This document shows positions 33,893 through 43,378 of a stretch of DNA of 64,000 nt, piece after piece (the first letter of the stretch is position 1; every line of letters starts with the position of its first letter). The notes beneath the pieces are model-generated. The model was not told the DNA's origin and ran no database searches. It worked only from the letters and a program-made list of their open reading frames with translations. Both the position numbers and the translations under genes were made by a program. Origin of the DNA: JBGPLJ01 sp035644395. GTDB lineage: Bacteria > Pseudomonadota > Gammaproteobacteria > Steroidobacterales > Steroidobacteraceae. The stretch spans positions 35,848-99,847 of the forward strand of contig DASQOR010000071.1 of the NCBI GenBank assembly GCA_035644395.1, in the 5' to 3' direction.

Positions 33893-34735
33893 TCAGGCGT
33901 CCGGCACCAGCCATTCCACCGACCAGCGCGCGGCCCGGTCCACGGCGAGCAGGCCGTGTAATTCGCCGACCCACTCGCGCATCGACACATCGAGCTGCCA
34001 GGGCGGATTCAGGATCAGGAGTCCGGCGCCGTTCAAGCCGACGCGCGTGTCGTCGCGATACACGCACATCTCCACGGCGAGCGTCGGCGGCCAGCCGGGC
34101 CCGGTTGCCGCGCGGCGCAGGCGGCCGAGTGCTTCACGCTCCTTGATTGGATACCAGAGACAGTAGATGCCGGTCGACCAACGCTCGAGACCCGCCCGCA
34201 GGGCGAGGAGGGCCGCGTCGAGGTCCTGCTCCTGATGCTCATAGGCCGGATCGATCAGCACGAGACCGCGACGTTCGCGTGGCGGCAGGATGGCTTTCAT
34301 GGCATGGAGTCCCTCACCGCACTCGACGTGCAGGCGCGCGTCGCGGCCGAGGTTCGCCGCGAGCGCCGCGGCCTCCGCGGGCGCGATCTCGTAGAAGGTT
34401 GCGCGATCTTGCGGGCGCAGCAGCCGCTGCGCCAGGCACGGCGAGCCGGGATAGTCGACCGGCTGGCCAGCCGCGTCCCGTGAGAATTGCCGGACCGCAC
34501 GCGCCCAGGCCTTGAGGGGTGCGCTCCCGGGCTCGGCTGCGAGCACCTTGAGCGCGCCGAGTGCAGCTTCGTGCGTTGCCGCGCGATCGAGCGGGTACAG
34601 GCCGCGGCCCGCGTGCGTTTCAAGATAGAAGCAGGGCTTGTCTTTCTGCACCAGGCGCGTGAGCAGGTCGACGAGCGCCACGTGCTTCAGGACGTCGCCG
34701 AAATTTCCCGCGTGATAGCGATGCTGGTACTTCAC
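33893..34735 (-). CDS. rlmJ: 23S rRNA (adenine(2030)-N6)-methyltransferase RlmJ
   Basis: Methylates A2030 of 23S rRNA; 280 residues, as for E. coli RlmJ. The N-terminus MKYQHRYHAGNFGDVLKHVA is diagnostic. Other family motifs are FYLETHAGRGLYPLD, YPGSPCLAQRLLRPQD, HVECGEGLHAMKAILPP and GIYCLWYPIKERE. The catalytic motif, usually DPPYE, reads DPAYE here (LIDPAYEHQEQDLD), a Pro-to-Ala change at a normally fixed position. Whether this affects activity is unknown. It converges with tag (9 bases apart) and is divergent from the small lipoprotein gene. Confidence 0.94.
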   Translation of the reverse strand: MKYQHRYHAGNFGDVLKHVALVDLLTRLVQKDKPCFYLETHAGRGLYPLDRAATHEAALGALKVLAAEPGSAPLKAWARAVRQFSRDAAGQPVDYPGSPCLAQRLLRPQDRATFYEIAPAEAAALAANLGRDARLHVECGEGLHAMKAILPPRERRGLVLIDPAYEHQEQDLDAALLALRAGLERWSTGIYCLWYPIKEREALGRLRRAATGPGWPPTLAVEMCVYRDDTRVGLNGAGLLILNPPWQLDVSMREWVGELHGLLAVDRAARWSVEWLVPDA

Positions 34736-34816
34736 AGGGCAGACCCGAACCCGGACAACGTGGAGGCCCGTTTATACTGCGCACTCTCGACCAGAATGAA
34801 AATACGGAGTGTATCC

Positions 34817-35350
34817 ATGCGATATGCGAGACCGGCGGCACTCGCCGCCCTTGCCGTCCTGGGCACTACGGCCTGCATGGCGTCGCGCGGCACGGAGCCG
34901 GCCGGCGCTGCAACACCGGCGACGCCTCCTGCGACGCAAGCGGCCAGCGACGAAGAGCGCCAGCGCGAGATCGCGAAGCGGTCGGAAGTTCGCGGCGCGC
35001 GACCGACCGTGGCACCCGCAGTCCCCCAGCCCAAAGCTGCGGCTTCAGAATCGGTCATGGGCGAAGTTCCGGATGCCGTTCTCGCCCAGATGAAGTCGGA
35101 TCTCGCCGCCCGCGTCGGTAAGTCCGTCGATGGCGCGCGCGTCGTTCGGGCCGAACAGGTGGTCTGGCCCGATGGCTCGATCGGCTGCGGCAAACCCGGT
35201 GTCCTCTACACGCAGCAAGCCGTTCCCGGCTATCGGGTGGAATTGGAGTTCGAGGGCAGGAACTACCGCTATCACGCGTCGCTTGCCGGTGGCGCCACCT
35301 ATTGCGAACGGCCGGGGCCCTTCCTCGAGCGCCTCGGCCCCGCTGAATAG
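34817..35350 (+). CDS. Putative small lipoprotein of unknown function
   Basis: A 177-residue exported protein, possibly a lipoprotein: the signal peptide MRYARPAALAALAVLGTTAC has a Cys at residue 20, though the lipobox (TTAC) is weak. A low-complexity Ala/Thr/Pro linker follows. The C-terminal domain (about 85-177) has a pattern seen in small secreted proteins, with SDLAARVGKSVDGARVVRAE, VVWPDGSIGCGKPGVLYTQQ, and YRYHASLAGGATYCERPG; its two Cys may form a disulfide. The ATG at 34817 has a GGAG Shine-Dalgarno site at a good distance; one at 34796 is also in frame. A hairpin terminator follows the stop. Confidence 0.75.
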   Translation: MRYARPAALAALAVLGTTACMASRGTEPAGAATPATPPATQAASDEERQREIAKRSEVRGARPTVAPAVPQPKAAASESVMGEVPDAVLAQMKSDLAARVGKSVDGARVVRAEQVVWPDGSIGCGKPGVLYTQQAVPGYRVELEFEGRNYRYHASLAGGATYCERPGPFLERLGPAE

Positions 35351-35369
35351 CCGTAACGATCCAAAAGAA

Positions 35370-35400
35370 AGGGCCCTTCCGCGTGCAGCGGAAGGGCCCT
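35370..35400. terminator. Bidirectional hairpin terminator between lipoprotein and subtilase genes
   Basis: A perfect 13-bp stem AGGGCCCTTCCGC / GCGGAAGGGCCCT with a 5-base loop. The minus-strand copy is followed by TTCTTTTGG, so it mainly ends the subtilase transcript. The lipoprotein gene on the other strand has no T run after the hairpin, but may still stop there. Confidence 0.85.
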
Positions 35401-35438
35401 GCGTTACTCAACTGCCGACTGTCGGCTCGTGTTCGTAA

Positions 35439-38400
35439 CTATTGGGCGTGAACGTTGCCGCCCGGTCGAGCAAACAGCAGCAGCTCCGTGTCCTTGGTCG
35501 AGCCGCCATGGTTACCGAGCCGGTCGCCGTTCGTAATGACCATCAGGCCGAGCTCGGGCGTATTGCCCGGGAAGGCGCCGAAGTCAAACGCCGTGAGCAC
35601 ACCTGACGCCCCACCTGCGAGGTCGTCCGCGACGCCGTAGAACTCTTCGCCGTACGGCGCGATCGTGTAGACATCCGGGAGGACGTCGCTCGGACCGCCG
35701 AACCAGAAGTCGAAGTTCCCCGCCACGATGTCGACATTGCGGTTGAGGATGTCCGCGCTCGTGAGGCCCACCTGCTCGCCGCACACGCGCAACACGATGT
35801 TGCCCGTGTTCGTGCTGTGCTCGGCGAAGAAGAAGGCATTCGCGGCCCCGGTCGCAAGGTTCTGCGCCCAGGTCACCTGACGGCCGTCAGCCAGCGAATT
35901 GCTGAGTGACAGGTCGAAGTTGAAGACCGCGTAGTCGAGGACGCCATCGCGGTTGATGTCGAGGTCCACCTCGTGGATGACACCCGTCGACATCGTCTGG
36001 CGCTCCCAGTCATTGAACGCAAACTCCCAGATGAAGCCCGCGTCGCAGCCGTCATCAAGCACGGTATTCACGCCGAACGCATGGATGTCCGGCGTCGGTG
36101 ACTGGCCGCCCGCCGGGCCTTGCGGCAGGTTGTCGCTCACTGCAAGCAGCGTGTAGGTGTCGGACTGGGCAGGCCCGATGCCGCCATTCTTCAGCGGCAT
36201 CGTGCCGTTCAAGACACCGATTCCCGTGTCCTTGAGCGAGAGCTCCGAACCGCGGGTCGTGACACTCGATGCCTTGCGGGGCAGCACGTGCCACGGCAAC
36301 GTGACCTTCTCCTCCTTGCTCGCGAACACCACGTAGCCGTCGTATTCGTTCGCCGTCAGGAACGCCGGATTGTTGCCGCCCGAGCCCGAATTCATCAGGT
36401 TGGGACGCAGCTTCGTGCCGTCAATGGTCAGCTTGAACTTGAGGGTCTTGCCCTGCATGCCCCCAAGGGTCACTGACGCCGGTCCCGAGAGCGAGACTGC
36501 GCCTGTCGTGACGTCGTCCGCATACCGGGCCGTCGGCGTGATCGTGAAGCTGCGCGGGCTCCAGGAGTGGTTCTTGATGTAGACCTCCTTGGTCACACTG
36601 ACGCTGCCCTTCGACACGTCGATGAAACCGAAGCTCAGGCCGCCCGTGTAGCCGCTCGTCGGGTCCTGTGGATTGACGCTGGTCGTTCCGAGAACCGCAC
36701 GATCGACACGAACCTCACCGCCGCCGATGCGGCTGATCGGTGCGACGACGTCCGGCACGAGGCCGCCCGGGACGGACGGCGCGAGGACATTGGTCTCGGC
36801 CGTGTCCATGAGAGTCTGCTTCAGGCGATTCGGCGTCGAAGTCTCGCCGATGATCGAATAGAACTGCTTCAGCAGGGCTGCCGAGCCCGCAATCATCGGC
36901 GTGGCGCCCGAGGTGCCGCCGAAGGCCGTGCGTCCCGTCCCCGTGCCGTGTTCCGAAGAGACCGACGCGCCGGGCGCGCCGATTTCCGGCTTGATGCGAT
37001 GATCCTGGAACATCGGGCCGCGCGCGGACGTCGCGACGAGCGAGCCTGCGAGCGCGATGACATTCGCCGGATCGAAGCTCACCGTGGCGCCGCCGCGAAT
37101 CGCGTTGGCGTCGACGAGCGAGATCATGAAGCCCGGGATGCGCTCCGGAGTGCCGCCGCCGAAAGAGCCGGCGAACGGCTGCGAGCCGTCGATGAGGCCG
37201 ATGATGCCGAGGGCGGCGCCGCCGTCCGCAATGTTGCTGATCTTGATGCTGAACGCGCAAACGCCGCGATTCACGAGGACGATCCGGCCCGTGGCCGAGC
37301 CCGCCGCGAGCGGAGCGCAACCGTTGAGGTTGGCGCCTGCGCCGTTACCGTATTGAACGACGCCCGAGATGGTCGTCGACAGCGGCGCGGACCAGGTCTG
37401 TGCGATCGCGAGCCGATCGGGATTCGCAACCACCGGATCGGTGATCCGCATGCGGTTCAGCTTTTCCGACGGCACCGCGGTCTGCGCGACCGAGATGGCG
37501 GTGAGCGCCGCGGACGGCGTGCTGACGATGTACGGCTTGTCGGCGGCATTGCCCGCCGCGGCCGCCGTCAGGACACCGACTGCCGTGGCCTGATCGACCG
37601 CGAACGACAGATCGTCGTCGAACGGCTGGCCGTAGTTCGAACCGAGCGACATGTTGACGATGTCGACGTGATCCGACGCATCACCGTCGCCATTCGGGTC
37701 GACGGCGAATTCCATGCCCTCGATGAGCGCGACGCCACTGCAGGACGTCGACGTCGCGGAGCACACCTTTACCGCATAGAGCTTCGCGTCCGGGGCGACG
37801 CCCTGGATGCCCGCGATGATCGACGCCACGTGCGTGCCGTGACCGGATTGATCGGGACAACCCGCGGCCTGCTTGTCGAGCGGATCCGCGTCCGGCTCGA
37901 GCGGCCCGCTGCCGGTGCAAGTCGAGGCGAACGGCCAGTGGCTGCCGACAAAGTCGGTGCCGCCGATGAATTTGCTGTTCGGGAAGCCGCCGTCGGCAAG
38001 CGTCGTCGGATCGTTGGCCGCGTAGTCGGCCGGGTTGCCCGTGCCGCCGAGGTCGGCATGCGTATAGTCGGCGCCGCTGTCGAGCACCGCTACGCGCACA
38101 CCGGCGCCGCGAATACCGAGGCCGTGCACGGTCTCTGCGCCGATGTACGGCACCGTTTCGGACAAGTCGATCTGGTAGTCGCCGACCGGCACGACGCGCG
38201 TGACGGAGACGTCATTGCCCATCGCGGTAACGCCCGCGCGATCCGTTTCGATGAACACCGCGTTCATGACGACGCGCACGCTCGCGACGACGCGCGAGGA
38301 CGGCGATGCCGCCAGCACGCGGCCGATGAATGCCTGCTGCTCGGCGCCGATCTTGCCGATCGACCCGCCGGCCGCAACGCCGGGTGATGCGAGTCTCGCG

Positions 38401-38639
38401 ATGTAGGTCTGCGTGCCGCTGACCTGGCGCAGCGTGTGCGCGGCCATGAAGCCCGGAACGCTGTCGACCTGGACGCGAGAAGTGAGCGCCGCACTTTGTG
38501 CGCCGGCGAGCGACTTGGCCTGTCGCGCCGGGCGCTCCGTTGCGCTCGCGAAGCCTGCGGCCATCAGTGCCGCGGCCGCGAGACCGATCGCTGCCTGGGC
38601 CTTGCGGCCGGCGATCCATCGTCGGTGTCGAGTCATCAT
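35439..38639 (-). CDS. Secreted subtilisin-like (S8) serine protease
   Basis: A large exported protease of 1066 residues (ATG at 38639, after GAGGGG). A signal peptide (about residues 1-34), an I9-like propeptide (about 55-150) and the S8 catalytic domain follow. The triad is visible: Asp187 in VAVLDSGADYTHADL, His267 in SGHGTHVASIIAG and Ser577 in FGGTSGATPMIAG. A PA insert (about 440-540, including RIVLVNRGVCAFSIKISNIA) splits the domain. After it come about 490 residues of beta-rich repeats and a Gly-rich C-terminal domain, perhaps for surface attachment. The serine motif is GTSGATP where most subtilases have GTSMAxP. Its role is likely extracellular proteolysis. The terminator at 35370 lies downstream. 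Confidence 0.93.
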   Translation of the reverse strand: MMTRHRRWIAGRKAQAAIGLAAAALMAAGFASATERPARQAKSLAGAQSAALTSRVQVDSVPGFMAAHTLRQVSGTQTYIARLASPGVAAGGSIGKIGAEQQAFIGRVLAASPSSRVVASVRVVMNAVFIETDRAGVTAMGNDVSVTRVVPVGDYQIDLSETVPYIGAETVHGLGIRGAGVRVAVLDSGADYTHADLGGTGNPADYAANDPTTLADGGFPNSKFIGGTDFVGSHWPFASTCTGSGPLEPDADPLDKQAAGCPDQSGHGTHVASIIAGIQGVAPDAKLYAVKVCSATSTSCSGVALIEGMEFAVDPNGDGDASDHVDIVNMSLGSNYGQPFDDDLSFAVDQATAVGVLTAAAAGNAADKPYIVSTPSAALTAISVAQTAVPSEKLNRMRITDPVVANPDRLAIAQTWSAPLSTTISGVVQYGNGAGANLNGCAPLAAGSATGRIVLVNRGVCAFSIKISNIADGGAALGIIGLIDGSQPFAGSFGGGTPERIPGFMISLVDANAIRGGATVSFDPANVIALAGSLVATSARGPMFQDHRIKPEIGAPGASVSSEHGTGTGRTAFGGTSGATPMIAGSAALLKQFYSIIGETSTPNRLKQTLMDTAETNVLAPSVPGGLVPDVVAPISRIGGGEVRVDRAVLGTTSVNPQDPTSGYTGGLSFGFIDVSKGSVSVTKEVYIKNHSWSPRSFTITPTARYADDVTTGAVSLSGPASVTLGGMQGKTLKFKLTIDGTKLRPNLMNSGSGGNNPAFLTANEYDGYVVFASKEEKVTLPWHVLPRKASSVTTRGSELSLKDTGIGVLNGTMPLKNGGIGPAQSDTYTLLAVSDNLPQGPAGGQSPTPDIHAFGVNTVLDDGCDAGFIWEFAFNDWERQTMSTGVIHEVDLDINRDGVLDYAVFNFDLSLSNSLADGRQVTWAQNLATGAANAFFFAEHSTNTGNIVLRVCGEQVGLTSADILNRNVDIVAGNFDFWFGGPSDVLPDVYTIAPYGEEFYGVADDLAGGASGVLTAFDFGAFPGNTPELGLMVITNGDRLGNHGGSTKDTELLLFARPGGNVHAQ

Positions 38640-39014
38640 TGTGTGGTATCCCCTCAATGGTTGTTGTTGACGAGGTGCAACCCCGAAATCCAGCGCGAAC
38701 ACGCAGAAATGTTGGATTCCTCAGCCGTAATTGCGCGACGCGCGCGCCAATTTCGAAAAGCGCGACGCGGTCGGTCAGCAGCCTGGCGGGTTTGTCCCTT
38801 GTCGTTTTGTCCCGCGCAAACCGTACTCCTGCATGTGACGAAATTCAATGTGTGGGATCGACGCAACGAGCGCCAGATTGAACATAACTTCGACGGGTCT
38901 CGCGGAGAATTTCGGCGACCGATCGGGGCGCGCGGCGCGGTACATCGCGCCATGCTCGCACGCGCCGGTAACAGCGCGATGAAAGTGGCGCCAATATAAA
39001 GAGTGCGGCGCGAT
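38640..39014. other. Intergenic gap between topA and the subtilase gene
   Basis: A 375-base interval with no convincing gene on either strand. It must hold the subtilase promoter, though no -35/-10 pair stands out. The only repeat noticed is GGTTTG (38788) and CAAACC (38817) flanking GTCCC-rich sequence, a 6-bp dyad that is too weak to name. No terminator with a T tract was seen after topA. Confidence 0.5.
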
Positions 39015-41504
39015 TCAGGACTTCGATTTCGCGCGCGCCGCCGTTTTCTTCTTTGAACTCTTTTTTGCCTTCGGGGAACGTGCTTTGCCGCCCGCCGTCG
39101 CCGGTGTCGAATTTCTTGCCACTCGCGCAACGGCCGCGATCGGTGCCGCGGCGGCAGGCGCAGGCGCCTCGGCCGTCTTCACCGGCGCTTTCTTGCCAAA
39201 CCTGCGCCGCTGTCCGCGCATCGGCGCGGCGGCGAGGAGTTCGCGGCACTCCTCGAGCGTCATCGATTTCGGCTCGCGGTCCTTCGGAATCTTCGCGTTC
39301 TTCTGCTTGTCGGTGATGTAAGGGCCGTAGCGGCCGTTCAACACCTGGATGCCGGCGTCCGCGAAATCGATGATGATGCGGTTCGCGTCCGCGATCTTCT
39401 TGGCCGCGATGATGTCGAGCGCGCGCGGCAGCTCGACCGTATACGGATCGTCTTCCTTCAGCGAGACGTATTTCGCGCCGTACTTGATGTAGGGGCCGAA
39501 GCGGCCGATGTTGGCCTGCACCGGCTCGCCTTCCGCGGTCGCGCCGAGCGTGCGCGGCAGCTTGAAAAGCTCGATGGCATCGGCCGCCGTGATCGCGTCC
39601 ATCTTCTGGCCGGGGCGCAAGCCCGCGAAGCGCGGCTTCTCGACGTCTTCCTTCGTGCCGATCTGCACGAACGGCCCGAAGCGACCCATGCGCACGCTCA
39701 TCGGCCTGCCGGACACGGGATCGACGCCGAGGCTGCGCGCCTGCGCGACGGCTTCGCGCGAGACGTTCTTTTCCGTGTGTTCGACCAGGTCGATGAACGG
39801 CTTCCAGAATTTCTTCAGGAGCGGGATCCATTCCTCTTCGCCGCGCGAGACGGCATCGAGCTCATCCTCCATGCGCGCCGTGAAGCCGTATTCAACGTAC
39901 CGGTGGAAATACTGCGAGAGGAATCGATTCACGATCTTGCCGATGTCGGTCGGCACGAAGCGGCGGTTCACCATCTCGACGTATTCGCGGTCCTTGAGCG
40001 TCGAGATGATCGAAGCGTAGGTCGACGGGCGGCCGATCCCGTGCTCTTCGAGCGCCTTCACGAGCGACGCTTCCGAATAGCGCGGCGGCGGCTCGGTGAA
40101 ATGCTGCTCGGGGTGGATCTTCACGAGCTCGATGCGATCGCCGACCTGCATCGGCGGCAGCACGTGATCCGTGTCGTCATCACTCGTGTCGTCGTGGCCT
40201 TCCTGGTAGACGGCCATGTAGCCGGGTTTCACCAGTGTCGAACCGTTTGCGCGCAGGGTATGACGGCCGGGCGCGTCGGCGCCCGCGACGAGATCGACGG
40301 CGACGGTGTCGAACAGCGCGTGGCTCATCTGGCAGGCGACGGTGCGCTTCCAGATGAGCGAATACAGGCGGAACTGGTCGTCCTCGATCTTGCCCTCGAG
40401 CTCTCCCGGCGTGATGGCCGCGGAAGTCGGACGCACGGCCTCATGGGCTTCCTGCGCGTTCTTCGACTTGGTCTTGTAGACGCGCGGCTCTTCCGCGAGT
40501 CCCTCGACGCCGTAGAGCTTCGTGATGACCTCGCGCATCTCCGCCACGGCTTCCTGGGCGAGTGACACGGAGTCGGTGCGCATGTAGGTGATGAGGCCGA
40601 CGGCGCCGTCGCCGAAATCGACGCCTTCGTAGAGCTGCTGCGCCGTGCGCATGGTCTTCTGCGCGCTGAAGCCGAGCTTGCGCGCCGCTTCCTGCTGCAG
40701 CGTCGAGGTCGTGAAGGGCGGCGCCGGGTTCCTGCGACGCTGCTTGCGGTCGATGTTCGCGACCAGGAGCTTGCCATGCGCGGCGGCGGTGAGCGTCGCC
40801 TCGACCTCGCGCGCCGCCGTCTCCGACGTGAAGGAAAACTGTTCGACCTTCTGGCCGCGATACTCGATCAGCTTCGCCGGAAACTCCTGCCCGGCGGTCG
40901 CGACGTCGGCATCGATCGTCCAGTATTCCTGCGACTTGAACGCCTCGATCTCCGCCTCGCGCTCGCAGATCATGCGCAGCGCCGGGCTCTGCACGCGGCC
41001 CGCGGACAGCCCGCGGCGGACTTTCTTCCAGAGGAGCGGGGAGAGATTGAAGCCGACGAGATAGTCGAGCGCGCGGCGCGCCTGCTGTGCATTGACGAGA
41101 TCGACCGACAGGTCCCGCGGCTCGCCGATCGCCGCGCGGATCGCGTTCTTGGTGATCTCGTAAAACGTCACGCGGCTCACCTGCTTGCCGACGAGCGCGC
41201 CCTGTTGCTCGAGAATTTCGCGCAGATGCCAGGCGATCGCCTCGCCCTCGCGGTCCGGGTCGGTTGCGAGGATGAGAAACTTCGCCTTCTTCAGGGCCCG
41301 GGTGATGGCGCCGACATGGCGCTCGTTCTTTTCGATGAGCCGGTACTGCATCGCGAAGTTGTGATCGGGATCGACCGCGCCTTCCTTCGGCACCAGATCG
41401 CGCACGTGGCCATAGGATGCGAGCACCTCGTAGTCCCTGCCGAGGTACTTCTTGATGGTGCGCGCCTTCGCGGGCGACTCGACGATGACGAGATTCTGGC
41501 TCAT
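39015..41504 (-). CDS. topA: DNA topoisomerase I
   Basis: Type IA topoisomerase that relaxes negative supercoils; 829 residues. The Toprim domain shows LVIVESPAKARTIKKYL and ILATDPDREGEAIAWHL. The active-site Tyr is in LITYMRTDSVSLAQ, and the cap motif is SAGRVQSPALRMICEREAE. Instead of the Cys4 zinc fingers of E. coli TopA, the C-terminus carries three repeats (MGRFGPFVQIGT, IGRFGPYIKYGA, NGRYGPYITDKQ) and a Lys-rich tail, as in many bacteria including xanthomonads. No tetracysteine set was found. It is an expected housekeeping gene, placed beside smg and dprA as in other gammaproteobacteria. Confidence 0.97.
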   Translation of the reverse strand: MSQNLVIVESPAKARTIKKYLGRDYEVLASYGHVRDLVPKEGAVDPDHNFAMQYRLIEKNERHVGAITRALKKAKFLILATDPDREGEAIAWHLREILEQQGALVGKQVSRVTFYEITKNAIRAAIGEPRDLSVDLVNAQQARRALDYLVGFNLSPLLWKKVRRGLSAGRVQSPALRMICEREAEIEAFKSQEYWTIDADVATAGQEFPAKLIEYRGQKVEQFSFTSETAAREVEATLTAAAHGKLLVANIDRKQRRRNPAPPFTTSTLQQEAARKLGFSAQKTMRTAQQLYEGVDFGDGAVGLITYMRTDSVSLAQEAVAEMREVITKLYGVEGLAEEPRVYKTKSKNAQEAHEAVRPTSAAITPGELEGKIEDDQFRLYSLIWKRTVACQMSHALFDTVAVDLVAGADAPGRHTLRANGSTLVKPGYMAVYQEGHDDTSDDDTDHVLPPMQVGDRIELVKIHPEQHFTEPPPRYSEASLVKALEEHGIGRPSTYASIISTLKDREYVEMVNRRFVPTDIGKIVNRFLSQYFHRYVEYGFTARMEDELDAVSRGEEEWIPLLKKFWKPFIDLVEHTEKNVSREAVAQARSLGVDPVSGRPMSVRMGRFGPFVQIGTKEDVEKPRFAGLRPGQKMDAITAADAIELFKLPRTLGATAEGEPVQANIGRFGPYIKYGAKYVSLKEDDPYTVELPRALDIIAAKKIADANRIIIDFADAGIQVLNGRYGPYITDKQKNAKIPKDREPKSMTLEECRELLAAAPMRGQRRRFGKKAPVKTAEAPAPAAAAPIAAVARVARNSTPATAGGKARSPKAKKSSKKKTAARAKSKS

Positions 41505-41627
41505 GTCGTGCGGGCGTGGCCGGCGCCTCGAGAAAATTCAGCCGGCCCTGAAAAAAATGAACCGCGGACGGGCCGCGGCGAGCAGAAAAACGCGGGGCGG
41601 GAATGCTGCGGAATCAGGCGTCGGATC

Positions 41628-42098
41628 CTAGTGCACGGCCTCGGCACGTTCATCGAACACGAGGTCTTCCATGCGCGCATATGCTTCTCCCTGCCCGGGC
41701 TGGCTGAACAGGACCATCAGCACCACCCACTTCACCTTTTCGATGTCGATGTCGTCCGCTTCCAGGGCCATGAGCCGGTCGATGACGATCTCGCGCTGCG
41801 TCGCCGACAGGATGCCAATGTTCTCGAGGTACAGGATGTAGCCGCGGCAGTCGGTGTCGAGCCGCAGCTGTTCGTGGCCGCTGAAAACCCGCATCGCGCG
41901 GGCCGTGGCCTCGGCGACGCAATGTTTGCCGTCGGCAAGGCTGTCGAGCCAGTCGAGCGCCCGGCCGATGTCGCCGTCGGCGAACCCGGCCTTTTCCAGT
42001 TCCTGCTTCAAAAGATCGCGGCTCGGTTGCGGTTCGAGCTCCGCGTCCATGTAGTTCTCGAAGAGATAAATCAGGATGTCGAGCACGCTTTCTTTCAT
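41628..42098 (-). CDS. smg: Smg/DUF494 family protein
   Basis: A 156-residue DUF494 (Smg) protein. It begins MKESVLDILIYLFENYMDAE and has the family's core LKQELEKAGFADGDIGRALD and GYILYLENIGILSATQREIV. I set the start at the ATG at 42098, which the family alignment demands and which follows the dprA stop by only 1 base (TGAGATG); the ATG at 42125 would overlap dprA. The function is not known experimentally, though its steady place beside dprA and topA suggests a DNA-related role. A 123-base spacer separates it from topA downstream. Confidence 0.94.
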   Translation of the reverse strand: MKESVLDILIYLFENYMDAELEPQPSRDLLKQELEKAGFADGDIGRALDWLDSLADGKHCVAEATARAMRVFSGHEQLRLDTDCRGYILYLENIGILSATQREIVIDRLMALEADDIDIEKVKWVVLMVLFSQPGQGEAYARMEDLVFDERAEAVH

Positions 42099-42099
42099 C

Positions 42100-43257
42100 T
42101 CACCGCCTCGCGTGTATGCGGCCATACAGGCCGCCTGCGCTTGCTTCCACGAGTCCCTTCAGTTCCAGTATGAGAAGCATGGAAGCCACGGCTTCGACCG
42201 AAAAATCCGTGCGCTCGGCGAGCGTGTCGATCGAGGCCGGCTCGAAGCCGAGCGCATCTAACAGGATTTTGTAGTCCTTGTCCAATTCATCCGGCGCCAT
42301 TTCCACGCGCGCCGCCGCCGGCGCCCCGCGGATTTCCCTGAGTGCGCCGGCAAGCGCGGGCAGTTCCGCGAGCACATCTTCCGCGCTTTCCACGAGTTTC
42401 GCGCCCTGGCGGATCAGCGCGTGGCAGCCGCGCGTCAGCGGATTGTGAATGGAGCCCGGGATGGCAAACACCTCGCGGCCCTGCTCGCCGGCGAGCCGCG
42501 CGGTGATGAGCGAACCGCTGCGCCGCGCGGCCTCGACCACCAGCGTGCCAAGCGCGAGCCCGCTGATGATGCGATTGCGTTGGGGGAAATGCGCGCGGCG
42601 CGCGGGCGTGCCGATGGGAAATTCCGACACGAGCGCGCCGTGCGCGGAAATTTCCTCCGCAAGCGCCGCGTGCTCGCGTGGAAAGACCAGGTCGAGGCCG
42701 GTGCCGCAGACGGCGATCGTTCGTCCCTCGCCGGCGAGCGCGCCGCGGTGAGCGGCGCCGTCGATTCCCTCCGCGAGGCCGCTCGTGATCGTGAGTCCCG
42801 CGCCCGCGAGAAATTCGGCGAAGGCATGCGCGCTCTCGCGGCCGTCGGCGGTCGGATTGCGGCTGCCGACGATCGCAAGCTGCGGATCGGAAAGCACCCC
42901 GGGGTCGCCGTCGACGTAGAGCGCAACCGGGGCGCCCGGCGTCTGCGCGAGCAGCGGCGGATAGGCGGGCGAAGTGCAAGGCAGCAGGTGATGGGCCTTG
43001 CCTTCGAGCCAGGCGAGGTCTGCATCGACATCGATCGCGCCCAGCGCTGCAATGCGCGCGGCGGGCGTCGCGCCGATGCCGAGCTCGGCAAGGCGTCGCG
43101 CCGGGGCCTTCAAGAGCAGCGCCGCACTCCCTGCAGCCGCGATCGCCTGCACGATGAGCGGTATTTCGAGGCCGGCGACGGTCGCGAGGCGCACCCAGGC
43201 CGCGGCCTCATCGGCGGCGGGCGCCCGTGGTGCGGCTTCGCGCGGGTCGGTGGACAT
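42100..43257 (-). CDS. dprA: DNA-processing protein DprA
   Basis: Protects incoming single-stranded DNA and loads RecA during natural transformation. The 385-residue protein has an N-terminal helical domain (about 1-75), the Rossmann-fold DNA-binding domain (about 80-290) with GSRNPTADGRESAHAFAEFL, SGLAEGIDGAAHRGALAG and GTGLDLVFPREHAAL. It also has LTRGCHALIRQGAKLVES and a C-terminal winged-helix domain (about 320-385, LDALGFEPASIDTLAERTDF). It is followed by smg with almost no gap. The presence of dprA alone does not prove competence. Confidence 0.95.
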   Translation of the reverse strand: MSTDPREAAPRAPAADEAAAWVRLATVAGLEIPLIVQAIAAAGSAALLLKAPARRLAELGIGATPAARIAALGAIDVDADLAWLEGKAHHLLPCTSPAYPPLLAQTPGAPVALYVDGDPGVLSDPQLAIVGSRNPTADGRESAHAFAEFLAGAGLTITSGLAEGIDGAAHRGALAGEGRTIAVCGTGLDLVFPREHAALAEEISAHGALVSEFPIGTPARRAHFPQRNRIISGLALGTLVVEAARRSGSLITARLAGEQGREVFAIPGSIHNPLTRGCHALIRQGAKLVESAEDVLAELPALAGALREIRGAPAAARVEMAPDELDKDYKILLDALGFEPASIDTLAERTDFSVEAVASMLLILELKGLVEASAGGLYGRIHARR

Positions 43258-43323
43258 GGGCCGATTCTATGCGGACGGGGGCGGCCAGCGTCGCCGCCCA
43301 GCGTACGCAGGCGCAGAAAAATG

Positions 43324-43356
43324 AAGGGCCGCGTCGGATCGCTCCGCGCGGCCCTT
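43324..43356 (-). terminator. Hairpin terminator after the LysM lipoprotein gene
   Basis: A 10-bp stem AAGGGCCGCG / CGCGGCCCTT with a 13-base loop, ending on the minus strand with CATTTTTC. It separates the LysM gene from the dprA promoter. The short T run makes it a likely intrinsic terminator. Confidence 0.75.
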
Positions 43357-43378
43357 GCCTTGTCAGGCTTTGACGGAC

